Below are positions 8,149 to 17,156 of a stretch of 64,000 bases of DNA, one piece after another. Every line of letters starts with the position of its first letter. The first letter of the stretch is position 1. Origin of the DNA: CAWDPQ01 sp049642465 (lineage in GTDB: Bacteria; Acidobacteriota; Vicinamibacteria; Vicinamibacterales; 2-12-FULL-66-21); assembly GCA_049642465.1 (NCBI GenBank), contig JBAROV010000066.1, forward strand, positions 1-64,000. Direction: 5' to 3'. The notes beneath the pieces are model-generated. The model worked only from the letters and a program-made list of their open reading frames with translations, did no database searches and had not been told where the DNA came from. Made by a program: the position numbers and the translations under genes.

Positions 8149-9421
8149 GGTGCTTCGCGAAAAACTCCAGGAACGCGTTCCAGTCCGCGGGCGTCGCGCT
8201 GTGTCCTCCGTTGTGATAATGCCACCCGAGATCCCCGGTGACGAGCGGGGTGTCGAGCGGCGGCAACGCGGTCGCGCCAACGTCCTTCTTTCCGAGCAAC
8301 CGGTACACAGGTCCAGCCGCAACGAGCGCCTGAAACATCCCCGCAGGATCTGCCCACTGATCGCCTGTCCCACCGGTGACGAACACCGGTCGTGGCGCGC
8401 TCAACGCGATCAACATGTGCGCATCCACCGGCATGTCGTTCCAGCGGCCCGCCCACTGTTGAAAGTTCCCCGCGAACCAATAGGGGAAGTTCTGAACCAT
8501 GTCGTCAACCGTTTCTCCCCAGTCGCGGCGCGCGAGCGCGGCTCCCATTTCTCCCGAGCAGCTTGAATAGACCGCGGCGACGCGCTCATCGAGCGCCGAC
8601 GCCCACAGCGCCGTCTTCCCCAGTCGCGAATGTCCGAAGAGCGCGACCTGCTTCGCGTCCACGCTCTTGTCGGTCGCCAGATAGTCGAGCGCGCGACTGA
8701 CGCCCCAGGCCCACGCCGTGATCGTGCCCCACTCGTCCGGCGCCGGCTGCTTCGCGCCCGCGAGCGTGACACCTATAACACCCTGATCGAAGGTGTTGAT
8801 GCGGTCGGGTTGAATCTCCTGATAGATCATCGTGGCGTAACCCCAGCCGCGCGCCAGGATGTCGGCGGCAACCGGTGGATCCTGAGGTACCGGTTTGCCG
8901 CCGCCGCCGAAATTCAGCAGCAGGATCAGCGGTACTGGTTGCTTGCTCTGCGCCGGCGTGTAGAGCACGAGGTTCATCTCCGGCGCGTTGGCTGCGGCGC
9001 CAATACGGCCGACGATCCGCTTTCGAACCGCCGCGCCGGCGTGCGCCGCGGCGTCCGTCTCGGCGACCTGCCATTTCACTTCTGGCGGGCGTGACGGAAT
9101 GCGACCGTAGATGTCGCGTTCGTACATGCGGATAATCTCGCGGCGGCGTTCGTTACTCCACATCTTCGCGTCGCGAACGCGTCGCCCGTCACGCATGGCG
9201 AGCGGATCTGGCAGCGTGAAAGGCCGGACCTTCGCTTCGTCATAGTTCGAAACGTGCCCGGTCTTGACCGCGAGGCGCAACGGATTGCCGTTCGCATCGG
9301 ATCCGAGGTTTGTCTTGACGGCTGGGGTGGGCTGCTGGGAGGCGGCTGATTGCTGTGTTCGAACAGCCGCGGCAAATCCAACGGCGAGAAAAACGACCAG
9401 CAGTGCCAACAGTCTCCGCAT
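8141..9421 (-). CDS. glucuronoyl esterase-like alpha/beta hydrolase (CE15 type), exported
   Basis: 426 aa with an N-terminal signal peptide (MRRLLALLVVFLAVGFAAAV). The ATG is supported by GGAGG four bases upstream; an upstream in-frame ATG adds an implausible Ser-rich leader. The nucleophile elbow is GHSRLGK (Ser265), matching the G-x-S-R-x-G-K motif of 4-O-methyl-glucuronoyl methylesterases. A conserved acidic stretch (FVTGGTGDQWADP) and a histidine near the C-terminus (YHNGGHSATP) complete the expected triad. In CE15 enzymes the role is cleavage of lignin-glucuronoxylan ester bonds, and many bacterial homologues have other ester substrates. Its stop overlaps that of the convergent CoA-transferase. 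Confidence 0.88.
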   Translation of the reverse strand: MRRLLALLVVFLAVGFAAAVRTQQSAASQQPTPAVKTNLGSDANGNPLRLAVKTGHVSNYDEAKVRPFTLPDPLAMRDGRRVRDAKMWSNERRREIIRMYERDIYGRIPSRPPEVKWQVAETDAAAHAGAAVRKRIVGRIGAAANAPEMNLVLYTPAQSKQPVPLILLLNFGGGGKPVPQDPPVAADILARGWGYATMIYQEIQPDRINTFDQGVIGVTLAGAKQPAPDEWGTITAWAWGVSRALDYLATDKSVDAKQVALFGHSRLGKTALWASALDERVAAVYSSCSGEMGAALARRDWGETVDDMVQNFPYWFAGNFQQWAGRWNDMPVDAHMLIALSAPRPVFVTGGTGDQWADPAGMFQALVAAGPVYRLLGKKDVGATALPPLDTPLVTGDLGWHYHNGGHSATPADWNAFLEFFAKHLK

Positions 9422-9628
9422 ATATCCTCCCCGGCTCAACAACACAGAGCGCGAGAGCATCTTAATGCAGAGCACTCGCCCGTGTGATCGCCTTGACGAG
9501 CTGTGCTGGCTGCTGGACATCTGGACCGTTTACAGGTTCGGTATGTGTATTGCGTCTGAAGGTCCCGGCTTGTTGATTCGTGCGGACGGGCTTCGAAATA
9601 TCCGTCCGCAGTGACGCCGGAGGATTCG
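9422..9628. other. divergent intergenic region
   Basis: About 200 bp between the CE15-type esterase and the outer-membrane barrel gene, which are transcribed away from each other. Promoters for both are expected here, but I see no convincing -35/-10 pair and no long inverted repeat. Confidence 0.4.
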
Positions 9629-10264
9629 ATGCCTGTACGTAAGTTGCTTCTATGTGTTTCGCTCGCCACGCTCGTGATCTCTGCCACGCCACGTGCGGCT
9701 TCGGCCGACTGGCTCTTCACTCCGTTCATCGGCGCCAACTTTGGCGGCGACGCGAATTTTGGTAGCTTCAACGACTTCGAAGATGAGTTCGAGCGCCGTG
9801 TTGATTTCGGTGCGTCGCTCGGATGGATGGGCAACGGGATCGTCGGATTCGAAGTTGACTTCGGTTGGGCGCCGAACTTCTTCCAGAACACCGTCGGCCC
9901 CAGCGACTTCGAGTTCGGCGACAGCAATGTGACGACGCTGATGGGGAACGTCTTGATCGGCGCGCCAATCGGCGGGCAGAGTGGCCCGGGCGTCCGTCCG
10001 TACGGCTCTGCGGGTCTCGGCCTGATTCGGAGCCACGTGAGCGGTGGTGACTTCTTCGACGACCTGAACTCGAACGATCTCGGGTTCAACATCGGCGCCG
10101 GAGTCCACGGGTTCTTCAATGACAACGTCGGCATCCGCGGTGACCTTCGCTACTTCCGTTCACTGCAGGACAACGAACCCGACAACGAGTTCGACCTCGC
10201 GCTCAGCAACTTCGACTTCTGGCGCGCAACGGTCGGATTGACCATCCGCTTCGGCCGCGACTGA
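9629..10264 (+). CDS. small outer-membrane beta-barrel protein
   Basis: 211 aa. The ATG of MPVRKLLLCVSLATLV is preceded by GGAGG five bases upstream, and this fixes the start over an upstream GTG. A signal peptide ends near ASADW. The remainder alternates hydrophobic and polar residues with Gly/aromatic turns (FGASLGWMGNGIVGFEVDFGW, VRPYGSAGLGLIRSHVSGGDF) and ends in a strand with an aromatic near the C-terminus (TVGLTIRFGRD). This is the layout of an eight-stranded OmpA/OmpX-like barrel. Unusually acidic loops (NDFEDEFERR, SLQDNEPDNEFD) could bind cations. The function is not identifiable from sequence. Confidence 0.75.
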   Translation: MPVRKLLLCVSLATLVISATPRAASADWLFTPFIGANFGGDANFGSFNDFEDEFERRVDFGASLGWMGNGIVGFEVDFGWAPNFFQNTVGPSDFEFGDSNVTTLMGNVLIGAPIGGQSGPGVRPYGSAGLGLIRSHVSGGDFFDDLNSNDLGFNIGAGVHGFFNDNVGIRGDLRYFRSLQDNEPDNEFDLALSNFDFWRATVGLTIRFGRD

Positions 10265-10270
10265 CAATAC

Positions 10271-10310
10271 TCGGAGCTCGGGGCTCGGGGCTCGAGCCCC
10301 CGAGCCCCCG
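10271..10310. terminator. GC-rich hairpin built of heptads
   Basis: GGGGCTCGGGGCTC is followed directly by its near-perfect inverse GAGCCCC-C-GAGCCCC, giving a 14-bp stem with one bulged C, just after the barrel gene stop. The arms are tandem 7-bp units (GGGGCTC). There is no downstream T-run, so intrinsic termination is possible but not assured; it may instead be a repeat element. Confidence 0.55.
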
Positions 10311-10317
10311 ATCCTGC

Positions 10318-10346
10318 TTGACCCGCCCCGCACCTCTGCGTTAGAA
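10318..10346 (+). promoter_or_regulatory. candidate sigma70-like promoter for the metallopeptidase/propeller gene
   Basis: TTGACC is followed after 17 bases by TTAGAA, matching four of six -35-type and moderately matching -10 positions. It lies about 50 bp upstream of the next start codon and just beyond the hairpin. It is based on consensus resemblance only. Confidence 0.35.
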
Positions 10347-10394
10347 GGAACCCCTCACACGTTTTGCTAGACGACGAGTTTTGGGGGGGTGGGT

Positions 10395-13391
10395 ATGCCT
10401 CGGGTTCCGCGCATTGCGCTGCTGGCCCTCGTGTGTCTCTCTGTCGCCGCGGTCGGATCGGCTCGTGCCCAGCAGTTCGGCCGGAACAAAGTCGAATACG
10501 TGGATTTCGACTTCAAGATCTTCGACACCGAGCATTTCTCTGTTTATCACTACGCGGGCGAAGAAGAGTCCGCGCGCATCGTCGCTCGGCTCGCGGAACG
10601 TTGGTACGCGCGACTGTCGCGGGTGCTCGAGCACAAACTCAGTTCCCGCCAGCCTCTGATCCTTTACGGCAGTCAGCCGGAATTTGCGCAGACCAACGTC
10701 GTCAGTGGCTTCCTCAACGAGGGAATTGGCGGCGTGACGGAATCCGCCAAACGGCGCATCGTCATGCCGTTTGCCCCGACGCTCGCCGAAACCGATCGCA
10801 TCCTCGGCCATGAGATCGCCCATGCGTTTCAGTTCGACATGGCGAAGAAGTACCGAGGTGGCCTGATGTGGCCGCTCTGGGCCGTTGAAGGCATGGCCCA
10901 GTACCTCGCGCTTGGCTCGAGCGATGCGGAGACCTCGATGTGGCTGCGCGATGCAGTGCGATCCGACCTGCTGCCACGCCGCGAGCAGGAGGCGGCGCGG
11001 AAGTTTTCACCCTATCGCTATGGTCATGCGCTCTGGGCCTACCTTGCCGGACGGTTCGGCGACCGCATCATGGCCGACGTGCTGCGAGACGGTCGGTCTG
11101 GTGCGCTTGGCCGCCGTCTCCGCAGCGTCACCGGTATCGAATTGCAGCAACTGTTCGACGACTGGCGTGCACTCGCGTACAAGCACTACGGACCGGGCGT
11201 TCCCTCAGCCGGCGCGACACAACCTATGCTTCGTGAACGCGAGCCGGGCCGGCTGTATCTCGGACCATCCCTCAGTCCGGACGGGCGGCAGGCAATCTTC
11301 TTCTCCGAACGAGATCGGTTGTCTCTGGACCTGTTTCTCGCAGACACCGCCACTGGTGAGATCAAGGAGAAGCTCGCCACAACGGCTGCAAGCGCGAGGT
11401 TCGAGAGCCTGCAGGCAATCCGATCGTCGGGATCGTGGAGTCCTGACGGAACGCGGTTCATGTTTGCTGCCATCGAACGCGGACAGCCCACCCTCGTCAT
11501 TCTCGACATGACGAGTCGCGGCGGAGAGCGCCAGGCGAGGCTCTCGCGATTTGGCCAGATTCTCACGCCGTCATGGTCACCTGACGGAGAGCGCGTCGTA
11601 TTCACCGCGCTCGACGGCGGATTGACGGATCTCTACACCTACGAGCTTGCGAGCGGCCGGTTGAGACAATTGACGCGTGACGCTTACGCGGATCTGCAGC
11701 CGGCGTGGTCGCCCGACGGCCAGCGGATCGTGTTTGTCACGGATCGGTTCTCCACGAATCTATCGACGCTTACTTTTGGCCGAGCGCAACTCGCGATGGT
11801 GGATGTCACGTCCGGAACCGTGCAGCCGGTGACGGCACTCGATCGCTCCTCGCACTCGAATCCCCAGTGGTCTCCCGATGGCGCCAGTCTCTTCTTTGTC
11901 GCCGATCCGAACGGGATTGCAAACGTCTACCGGATGGAACTGGCGTCTGGACTGCTCGCTCAAATCACCGACGTGCCGGGGGGAGTCGTCGGACTCACGC
12001 CGACAAGTCCGGTTTTGTCGGTGGCCCGCGCCGCCACGGCCATGGCCTTCACGGCCTTCCGCAAGGGGAAGTACGAGATGGACATGCGGACCGGCGCGAC
12101 TGCGCTCGCGGGAAAAGGATTCGACGCGCAACCATCGCGAACAGCCTCGATCCTGCCGCCTGCTGCGCGTGTCGACCACATCGTGGAAGAAGTCCTCGAA
12201 GACGGTGCCTCGGGACTTCCAGAAGACGATGCCTTGCGTCCGCGCGCGTACACGCCGAATCTCTTTCTCGAGGCCTTGGGACCGCCCTACATCAGCTCAG
12301 GCGGCGGCCCGTTTGGAACGTTCGTACGCGGAGGTGGTTCCCTGCTCTTCAGCGATGTGCTGGGCGAACGCAAGCTGGCTACTTACGCACAGGTCGGCAA
12401 TCGCCTGCGCGATCTCGCGATTGGCGTGCGGTTCTTGAACCGGGAGCATCGCTGGAACTGGGGGGCGACCGCTGAAGTCCAACCGTCGATCCGGCGACTG
12501 CCGCGATCGCGACTGATCGAGCAGGATGGGCGGCCGGCGCTCGCGCACGAAACGCAGTATTTCGAACGCATGCAGTTTCGCGCCGCGGGACATCTCGCTT
12601 ATCCCATGAATCAAGCACAGCGCGTAGAATTCGAAGCCGGAGTCCGGCACATCGACTATCGACTGAGCGTGCACTCGACCGCGCGTTCTCTCGAGACGGG
12701 AAGGATCCTCAGCCGGACAACGGAAGAAGGCTTCGGTGGAACTCCGGCGACGGTGGCCGAGGCTGGCGTCGCGTTTGTGCGCGATACCGCGATATTTGGA
12801 CCAACGAGTCCAATCCTCGGTAGACGCTCGAGGTTCGAAGTCACATCCACGTTGGGAGAGTTGTCCGTCACGCGCGTGCTCCTCGACCATCGGTTGTATC
12901 TGATGCCGGTCAAGCCGTACACGATCGCCGCTCGGCTTGTCCATCTCGGCCAGTACGGCCGTGACGCGCAGGATCCGCGTCTGGTACCGACGTTTCTCGG
13001 ATCGCGGCAGTTCGTGCGCGGATACGGCTGGAGTTCGCTCCGCTGCCAACCTGATGTCGTGGGTGAATGCAGCGCCTATGACGATCTGCTCGCCAGCCGG
13101 CTGGTCGTCAGCAATGTGGAAGTTCGCGTGCCGGTCTTGGGCATGCTCAAGCGGGAACTGCGCTACGGGCCCGTTCCCGCCGAAGCCTTCGTGTTTGCCG
13201 ACAGCGGTTACGTGTGGGCGCAGTCTCCGGCCTTTACGTTTGCCGCGCCCGGACGGCGTCTGATCAGCAGCTTTGGTATCGGCGCACGACTGAACGCGTT
13301 CGGTCTGCCACTCGAGATTGCCGCCGTGCGTGCACTCTCAGCCCCAGCCCGCGGCTGGTCGTTCGACTTCAGCTTCAGACCTGGATTTTAG
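10395..13391 (+). CDS. surface metallopeptidase with PD40 propeller and Omp85-like barrel
   Basis: 998 aa. Signal peptide (MPRVPRIALLALVCLSVAAV...ARAQQ). Residues ~30-270 form a gluzincin-type peptidase unit with HEIAH at 139-143 and a candidate third zinc ligand Glu165 in VEGMAQYLAL. Residues ~280-560 carry at least five WD40-like PD40 blades of the LSPDGRQAIFF / WSPDGERVVFTA type. The C-terminal ~370 residues look like a beta-barrel of the bacterial surface antigen (Omp85 C-terminal) kind, with strands such as RKLATYAQVGNRLRDLAIGV and a final aromatic (FDFSFRPGF). The protein is thus predicted to be outer-membrane anchored with a peptidase and propeller in the periplasm or outside. Its stop overlaps that of the convergent sialidase-like gene by four bases. 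Confidence 0.8.
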   Translation: MPRVPRIALLALVCLSVAAVGSARAQQFGRNKVEYVDFDFKIFDTEHFSVYHYAGEEESARIVARLAERWYARLSRVLEHKLSSRQPLILYGSQPEFAQTNVVSGFLNEGIGGVTESAKRRIVMPFAPTLAETDRILGHEIAHAFQFDMAKKYRGGLMWPLWAVEGMAQYLALGSSDAETSMWLRDAVRSDLLPRREQEAARKFSPYRYGHALWAYLAGRFGDRIMADVLRDGRSGALGRRLRSVTGIELQQLFDDWRALAYKHYGPGVPSAGATQPMLREREPGRLYLGPSLSPDGRQAIFFSERDRLSLDLFLADTATGEIKEKLATTAASARFESLQAIRSSGSWSPDGTRFMFAAIERGQPTLVILDMTSRGGERQARLSRFGQILTPSWSPDGERVVFTALDGGLTDLYTYELASGRLRQLTRDAYADLQPAWSPDGQRIVFVTDRFSTNLSTLTFGRAQLAMVDVTSGTVQPVTALDRSSHSNPQWSPDGASLFFVADPNGIANVYRMELASGLLAQITDVPGGVVGLTPTSPVLSVARAATAMAFTAFRKGKYEMDMRTGATALAGKGFDAQPSRTASILPPAARVDHIVEEVLEDGASGLPEDDALRPRAYTPNLFLEALGPPYISSGGGPFGTFVRGGGSLLFSDVLGERKLATYAQVGNRLRDLAIGVRFLNREHRWNWGATAEVQPSIRRLPRSRLIEQDGRPALAHETQYFERMQFRAAGHLAYPMNQAQRVEFEAGVRHIDYRLSVHSTARSLETGRILSRTTEEGFGGTPATVAEAGVAFVRDTAIFGPTSPILGRRSRFEVTSTLGELSVTRVLLDHRLYLMPVKPYTIAARLVHLGQYGRDAQDPRLVPTFLGSRQFVRGYGWSSLRCQPDVVGECSAYDDLLASRLVVSNVEVRVPVLGMLKRELRYGPVPAEAFVFADSGYVWAQSPAFTFAAPGRRLISSFGIGARLNAFGLPLEIAAVRALSAPARGWSFDFSFRPGF

Positions 13392-14431
13392 GGCGTTCGG
13401 ATGTCGACCACGACGTGCTTGATCAGCCGCCGCTTCCACGTGTACGTCACGTGCACGCGTCCGTCGCGGGTCTGGATCATCGCCGGGTACGAGTACTCGC
13501 CGGGTGAATCTTCAAGCATCACCACCGGGGTCCAGACCTTGCCGTCGGGCGACGACGCAATCTGCAGTTTGTCGCGGCCGGTCTTGGTCGGGTTGTAGAC
13601 GAGCAGAAACTTGCCGTTCGACAGTCGGACCGCATCGATGCCCGCACTCGGGTTCGGCAAGTCCGTCGCCGTCATGCGGCCCCACGTGCGTCCGCCATCC
13701 TTCGACCACGCTTCGGTGATGACAGACTGCCGGCTGCGATTCAACACCTGCAGTTCGGTCGGTGAATGCACGAGGATGGTTGGTTGAATCGCCCCGAACT
13801 CGTTCGCCGCATTGAGCGGTGCGGATTTCTGCCACGACCCCGGCGATGCGAGCGCGTCTGCCGTCCATGGGCCGGCGAAACGCTCCATATGTACGATCCA
13901 CCCATCATTCTCGGTACTCGATCCGGCCAGCAGAACGCCCGGCGCGAGTTCAACTGGCTTTGCACGGATCGGCCCAAGAATCCCCGCTGGCAAGGCGATC
14001 GGGCTTGACCAGGTCCGGCCCGCATCCGCGGACGTGCGGACGAGTCCCCACCAGGTAGACGGACTCGGACCCACTTTGTAGAAGAGCAGCAACGGACCGT
14101 TCGAAGGTTGGACGAGGACCGGGTTCCACGACGGATGCCGTTTGCCATCCGCCTGCACGCCGTTGGCGACTTCCACGGGTGGCGACCAGCGGCCGTTCTC
14201 CTGTCTCGACACCCAGATCCCGACGTCGGGGTTGCGTTCCGCCGTGCCGCCAAACCACGCCGCCACCAAGCCTTGCGGCGTTTCCACAATCGTTGATGCG
14301 TGGGACGAGGGGAACGGCGCTTTCTCGAAAATGAACTGGCTCGTCACGATCGGCGACGGGGCGGTTGGCGCTTGCCCACCAGGAGCCACTGCGGTCAGGA
14401 TCAGAAGCGGAAACATTTGGAGTTTCATCAT
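13388..14431 (-). CDS. sialidase-like (BNR/Asp-box) exported protein
   Basis: 347 aa with a signal peptide (MMKLQMFPLLILTAVAPGGQA). Asp-box motifs S-x-D-x-G-x-T-W occur as SADAGRTW and SKDGGRTW, with a weaker SSPDGKVW, spaced as in a six-bladed sialidase-type propeller. The opening segment (FEKAPFPSSHASTIVETPQG) and GGTAERNPDVGIW are typical of the bacterial BNR_2 sialidase-like family often found in Acidobacteriota and Planctomycetota. True sialidase activity is not established for this group. No ribosome-binding site supports either candidate ATG. The start codon region overlaps the start of the divergent LarA-family gene, so transcription signals must lie inside coding sequence. Confidence 0.8.
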   Translation of the reverse strand: MMKLQMFPLLILTAVAPGGQAPTAPSPIVTSQFIFEKAPFPSSHASTIVETPQGLVAAWFGGTAERNPDVGIWVSRQENGRWSPPVEVANGVQADGKRHPSWNPVLVQPSNGPLLLFYKVGPSPSTWWGLVRTSADAGRTWSSPIALPAGILGPIRAKPVELAPGVLLAGSSTENDGWIVHMERFAGPWTADALASPGSWQKSAPLNAANEFGAIQPTILVHSPTELQVLNRSRQSVITEAWSKDGGRTWGRMTATDLPNPSAGIDAVRLSNGKFLLVYNPTKTGRDKLQIASSPDGKVWTPVVMLEDSPGEYSYPAMIQTRDGRVHVTYTWKRRLIKHVVVDIRTP

Positions 14432-15734
14432 GGCCGGGGGCATTATCAACGACGTGGCTACTGTCGGCAAAGGTCTCGTAACCGGCTATCTTCCTCCCGA
14501 AGAGGTCAGTCGCGTCGCCGCGGAAGGTCTCGAGCGCTTACCCGTGGACGGCAAGCGTCTGCTCGTCCTGATTCCTGACGGCACGCGGACCATGCCAATG
14601 CCGCTCATGTTCGAGACGCTCGAACGGGAGTTGGTCAAACGAGTGGCAGCGCTCGATTTTCTGGTCGCCCTCGGCACGCATACGCCGATGGACGATGGGC
14701 GGCTCAGCAAGCTCGTTGGGCGACCGGTTGTCAACGGGAGGACGGGAAGCAGCCGGATCTTCAACCACAACTGGAGCGATCCTCGAACGTTCGCCCGGCT
14801 CGGCACTATTTCTGCCCGCGAGATCGCCGAGCTCACGAACGGCCGTATGAGCGAGGACGTCCCAGTTGCGCTCAATCGACTCGCCGTCGAATACGATCAC
14901 GTCCTCATCTGCGGCCCCGTGTTCCCGCATGAAGTTGCGGGTTTCTCGGGAGGAACCAAGTATCTCTTCCCCGGCATCGCCGCGCCCGAAATCATTCACT
15001 TCACGCACTGGCTCGGTGCGCTGATCACGAACCACGAAATGATCGGGCGGATCGATACGCCGGTGCGGCGGGTCATCAACCGAGCCGCGAGGTTGCTCGA
15101 CCGCCCGCTCTCGCTGCTTGCCGTTGTCGTCACGCACGAAGGCGTCGCCGGCGTGTTCTGTGGAGACACGGACGAAACCTGGCAACACGCCGCATCGCTC
15201 TCTTCACGCCGGCACATCGTCTGGGTCGACGAGCCCTACGATCGCGTGCTCTCCGTCATGCCGCGGCTGTATGACGATCTGTGGACCGCGGCGAAAGGGA
15301 TGTACAAGATGGAGCCGGCAGTCGCGGACGGCGGCGAGATCATCATCTATGCGCCGCACGTGTCCGAAGTCAGCTACACGCACGGGCGCATCCTCGATGA
15401 GATTGGCTATCACTGCAAGGATTACTTCGTCGCGCAGTGGGACCGATTCAAACATTACCCCGGCGGCATTCTGGCGCACTCCACCCATGTCAAAGGACTC
15501 GGAACCTTCGACCTGGCCAGTGGTGTCGAAACCCCGCGCGTAGAGGTGACGCTCGCCACGAGTATTCCGCGCGAGCGTTGCGAGCGCGTCAATCTCAATT
15601 ACCGCGATCCCGAGAGCCTGGACATCGAACACATTCAGGACCAATGGGGCGAGCGCTCACTCGTCGTCCCGCGCGCAGGGGAATTGTTGTATCGGGTGGG
15701 TCATCCCCCGGAAATCTCGGGTCGCGCTGTTTGA
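14430..15734 (+). CDS. lactate racemase LarA family protein
   Basis: 434 aa, beginning MAGGIINDVATVGKGLVTGY, with GGAG nine bases before the ATG; a GTG eight codons later is an alternative. The N-terminal DUF2088 portion shows LLVLIPDGTRTMPMPLM and GTHTPMD, the substrate/cofactor face of nickel-pincer racemases. The C-terminal portion has HPGG-like FKHYPGGILAHSTHVKG. LarA enzymes racemise or epimerise 2-hydroxy acids using a nickel-pincer nucleotide cofactor made by LarB/C/E. None of these makers is in the window, and many LarA homologues act on acids other than lactate. It starts inside the start region of the divergent sialidase-like gene. Confidence 0.8.
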   Translation: MAGGIINDVATVGKGLVTGYLPPEEVSRVAAEGLERLPVDGKRLLVLIPDGTRTMPMPLMFETLERELVKRVAALDFLVALGTHTPMDDGRLSKLVGRPVVNGRTGSSRIFNHNWSDPRTFARLGTISAREIAELTNGRMSEDVPVALNRLAVEYDHVLICGPVFPHEVAGFSGGTKYLFPGIAAPEIIHFTHWLGALITNHEMIGRIDTPVRRVINRAARLLDRPLSLLAVVVTHEGVAGVFCGDTDETWQHAASLSSRRHIVWVDEPYDRVLSVMPRLYDDLWTAAKGMYKMEPAVADGGEIIIYAPHVSEVSYTHGRILDEIGYHCKDYFVAQWDRFKHYPGGILAHSTHVKGLGTFDLASGVETPRVEVTLATSIPRERCERVNLNYRDPESLDIEHIQDQWGERSLVVPRAGELLYRVGHPPEISGRAV

Positions 15735-15804
15735 ACAGTGACGGGAAGACAGCCACTATCCTTTCGAGCAGGGCTTAGGTCAGCGAAACCACGCCAGTAT
15801 GGAG

Positions 15805-17067
15805 CTATATCCTGATAAATACGCGATTGCGGTACATCCAGTAGAGCATTAACCAGAACACGCCAAGTGTCGCTCCGCCGAGCAGTAGCGGAGTGAATGC
15901 TGTACCGAACCGTTCGAACGTGCCGCGCCCGAGATGGGTGATAAAGGCCTGCGTCACGTAGTCCGCGCAGACGTGCACGAGGACGTACATCGCGATCGAG
16001 TTCACCCCCACCACCAGCAAGGGGAACGCCCACTTTCGATATCCGCGCATGTCCACGAGGTAGTAAACCCCGGCGAGCATCAGCGTCACCCACCCGGCGC
16101 TGAAGACCGTCCACGATGGCGTCCAGATCCGTTTCACGATCGGACACAGCCCAAGCATGTGGACGATGACGCCGACGGCAATCCCCGCGACACCGAACAC
16201 GAGCAGTGTTTTCACCTTCGACATCCCTGGCCGATTGCTGCGCAGCAGGCCGCCCGCGAGCAGACCGAAGATCATCGTCGCGAGCGAGGGGACGAAATTG
16301 AGCGTCAAGTAACCGCCGCGGTTGAACGCAAACGGCCGTTCGCGGGGAAAGAGGTTCAGGAACCACTGATCGACCGCGTTGGCGAGATTCGTATTCTTGT
16401 CCCAATGCCGAGCGAAGCCCGTCTGCTTGTGCTGCCAATCAGCAGGAACACCGACCGTTGTCGTGTCGAAATCGGCCGGCGGCAGCGGATAGAGGGCGAA
16501 TGCCGCCCAGTAACCCACGAGAATGGCAATCGCGGCGGCCCATTGGATTTTCGGGCGCGCCCACCCGAGCAGGAACAGGAATACGTAGCCCAGGCCGATC
16601 TGCGTCAGTACGTCCTCGAAGGTGAAGTAGGTCTGCTGACGCCCTTGCGAGCGCAGGAAAATCCCCAACGCGATCAGCACAATCGCGCGATACACGCTGT
16701 GCCCGAACATGCGCCCGAACGTCTGACCCTTGGCACGGCGGCTCGCGATTGAGAACGGCAGCGACACGCCAACCATGAACATGAACGCGGGTTGTATGAG
16801 GTCCCACGGGGCGCAGCCGACCCACGCTCGATGGTCGAGCATGCTGGCCAGGAATCGCGCGGTGCCGCTCTCCGGAAAGGCGCGCCCCACGCTCGAAATT
16901 CGCATGATTTCCGATGCCATGAAGAGCATCGTCGCGCCGCGGAACACGTCGAGGGAGGTCAGCCGGGTCGCCGTTGCCGGGCTCGCCCCGGGCGGTGGGA
17001 CGGTTCGAGGCGCGGGTGTCGCGGCCGCCGGCGCGGGGGTCGTCGTGGGGGCCATCGAGACGGTCAT
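15805..17067 (-). CDS. membrane acyltransferase, heparan-alpha-glucosaminide N-acetyltransferase-like (DUF5009)
   Basis: 420 aa. The start is the ATG of MTVSMAPTTT, preceded by GGAGGAG; earlier in-frame codons run into the divergent promoter region. After a Pro/Ala-rich N-terminus the sequence has RLTSLDVFRGATMLFM, the characteristic opening of this family, then about ten membrane segments. A loop rich in aromatic residues (DWQHKQTGFARHWDKNTN) precedes FNRGGYLTLNFVPSLATMIFG. Homologues transfer acetyl groups across membranes to amino sugars or glycans. The substrate here is unknown, but extracytoplasmic glycan O- or N-acetylation is plausible given the glycan-rich window. Confidence 0.82.
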   Translation of the reverse strand: MTVSMAPTTTPAPAAATPAPRTVPPPGASPATATRLTSLDVFRGATMLFMASEIMRISSVGRAFPESGTARFLASMLDHRAWVGCAPWDLIQPAFMFMVGVSLPFSIASRRAKGQTFGRMFGHSVYRAIVLIALGIFLRSQGRQQTYFTFEDVLTQIGLGYVFLFLLGWARPKIQWAAAIAILVGYWAAFALYPLPPADFDTTTVGVPADWQHKQTGFARHWDKNTNLANAVDQWFLNLFPRERPFAFNRGGYLTLNFVPSLATMIFGLLAGGLLRSNRPGMSKVKTLLVFGVAGIAVGVIVHMLGLCPIVKRIWTPSWTVFSAGWVTLMLAGVYYLVDMRGYRKWAFPLLVVGVNSIAMYVLVHVCADYVTQAFITHLGRGTFERFGTAFTPLLLGGATLGVFWLMLYWMYRNRVFIRI

Positions 17068-17156
17068 GATGCTCCTCCGACCAGCAGGAAACTCGATTTT
17101 CTGTGGCGCCATGGGAGGGTTTGGTGGTAGAACCAACCTCTCCCGGGAGAATTCTG

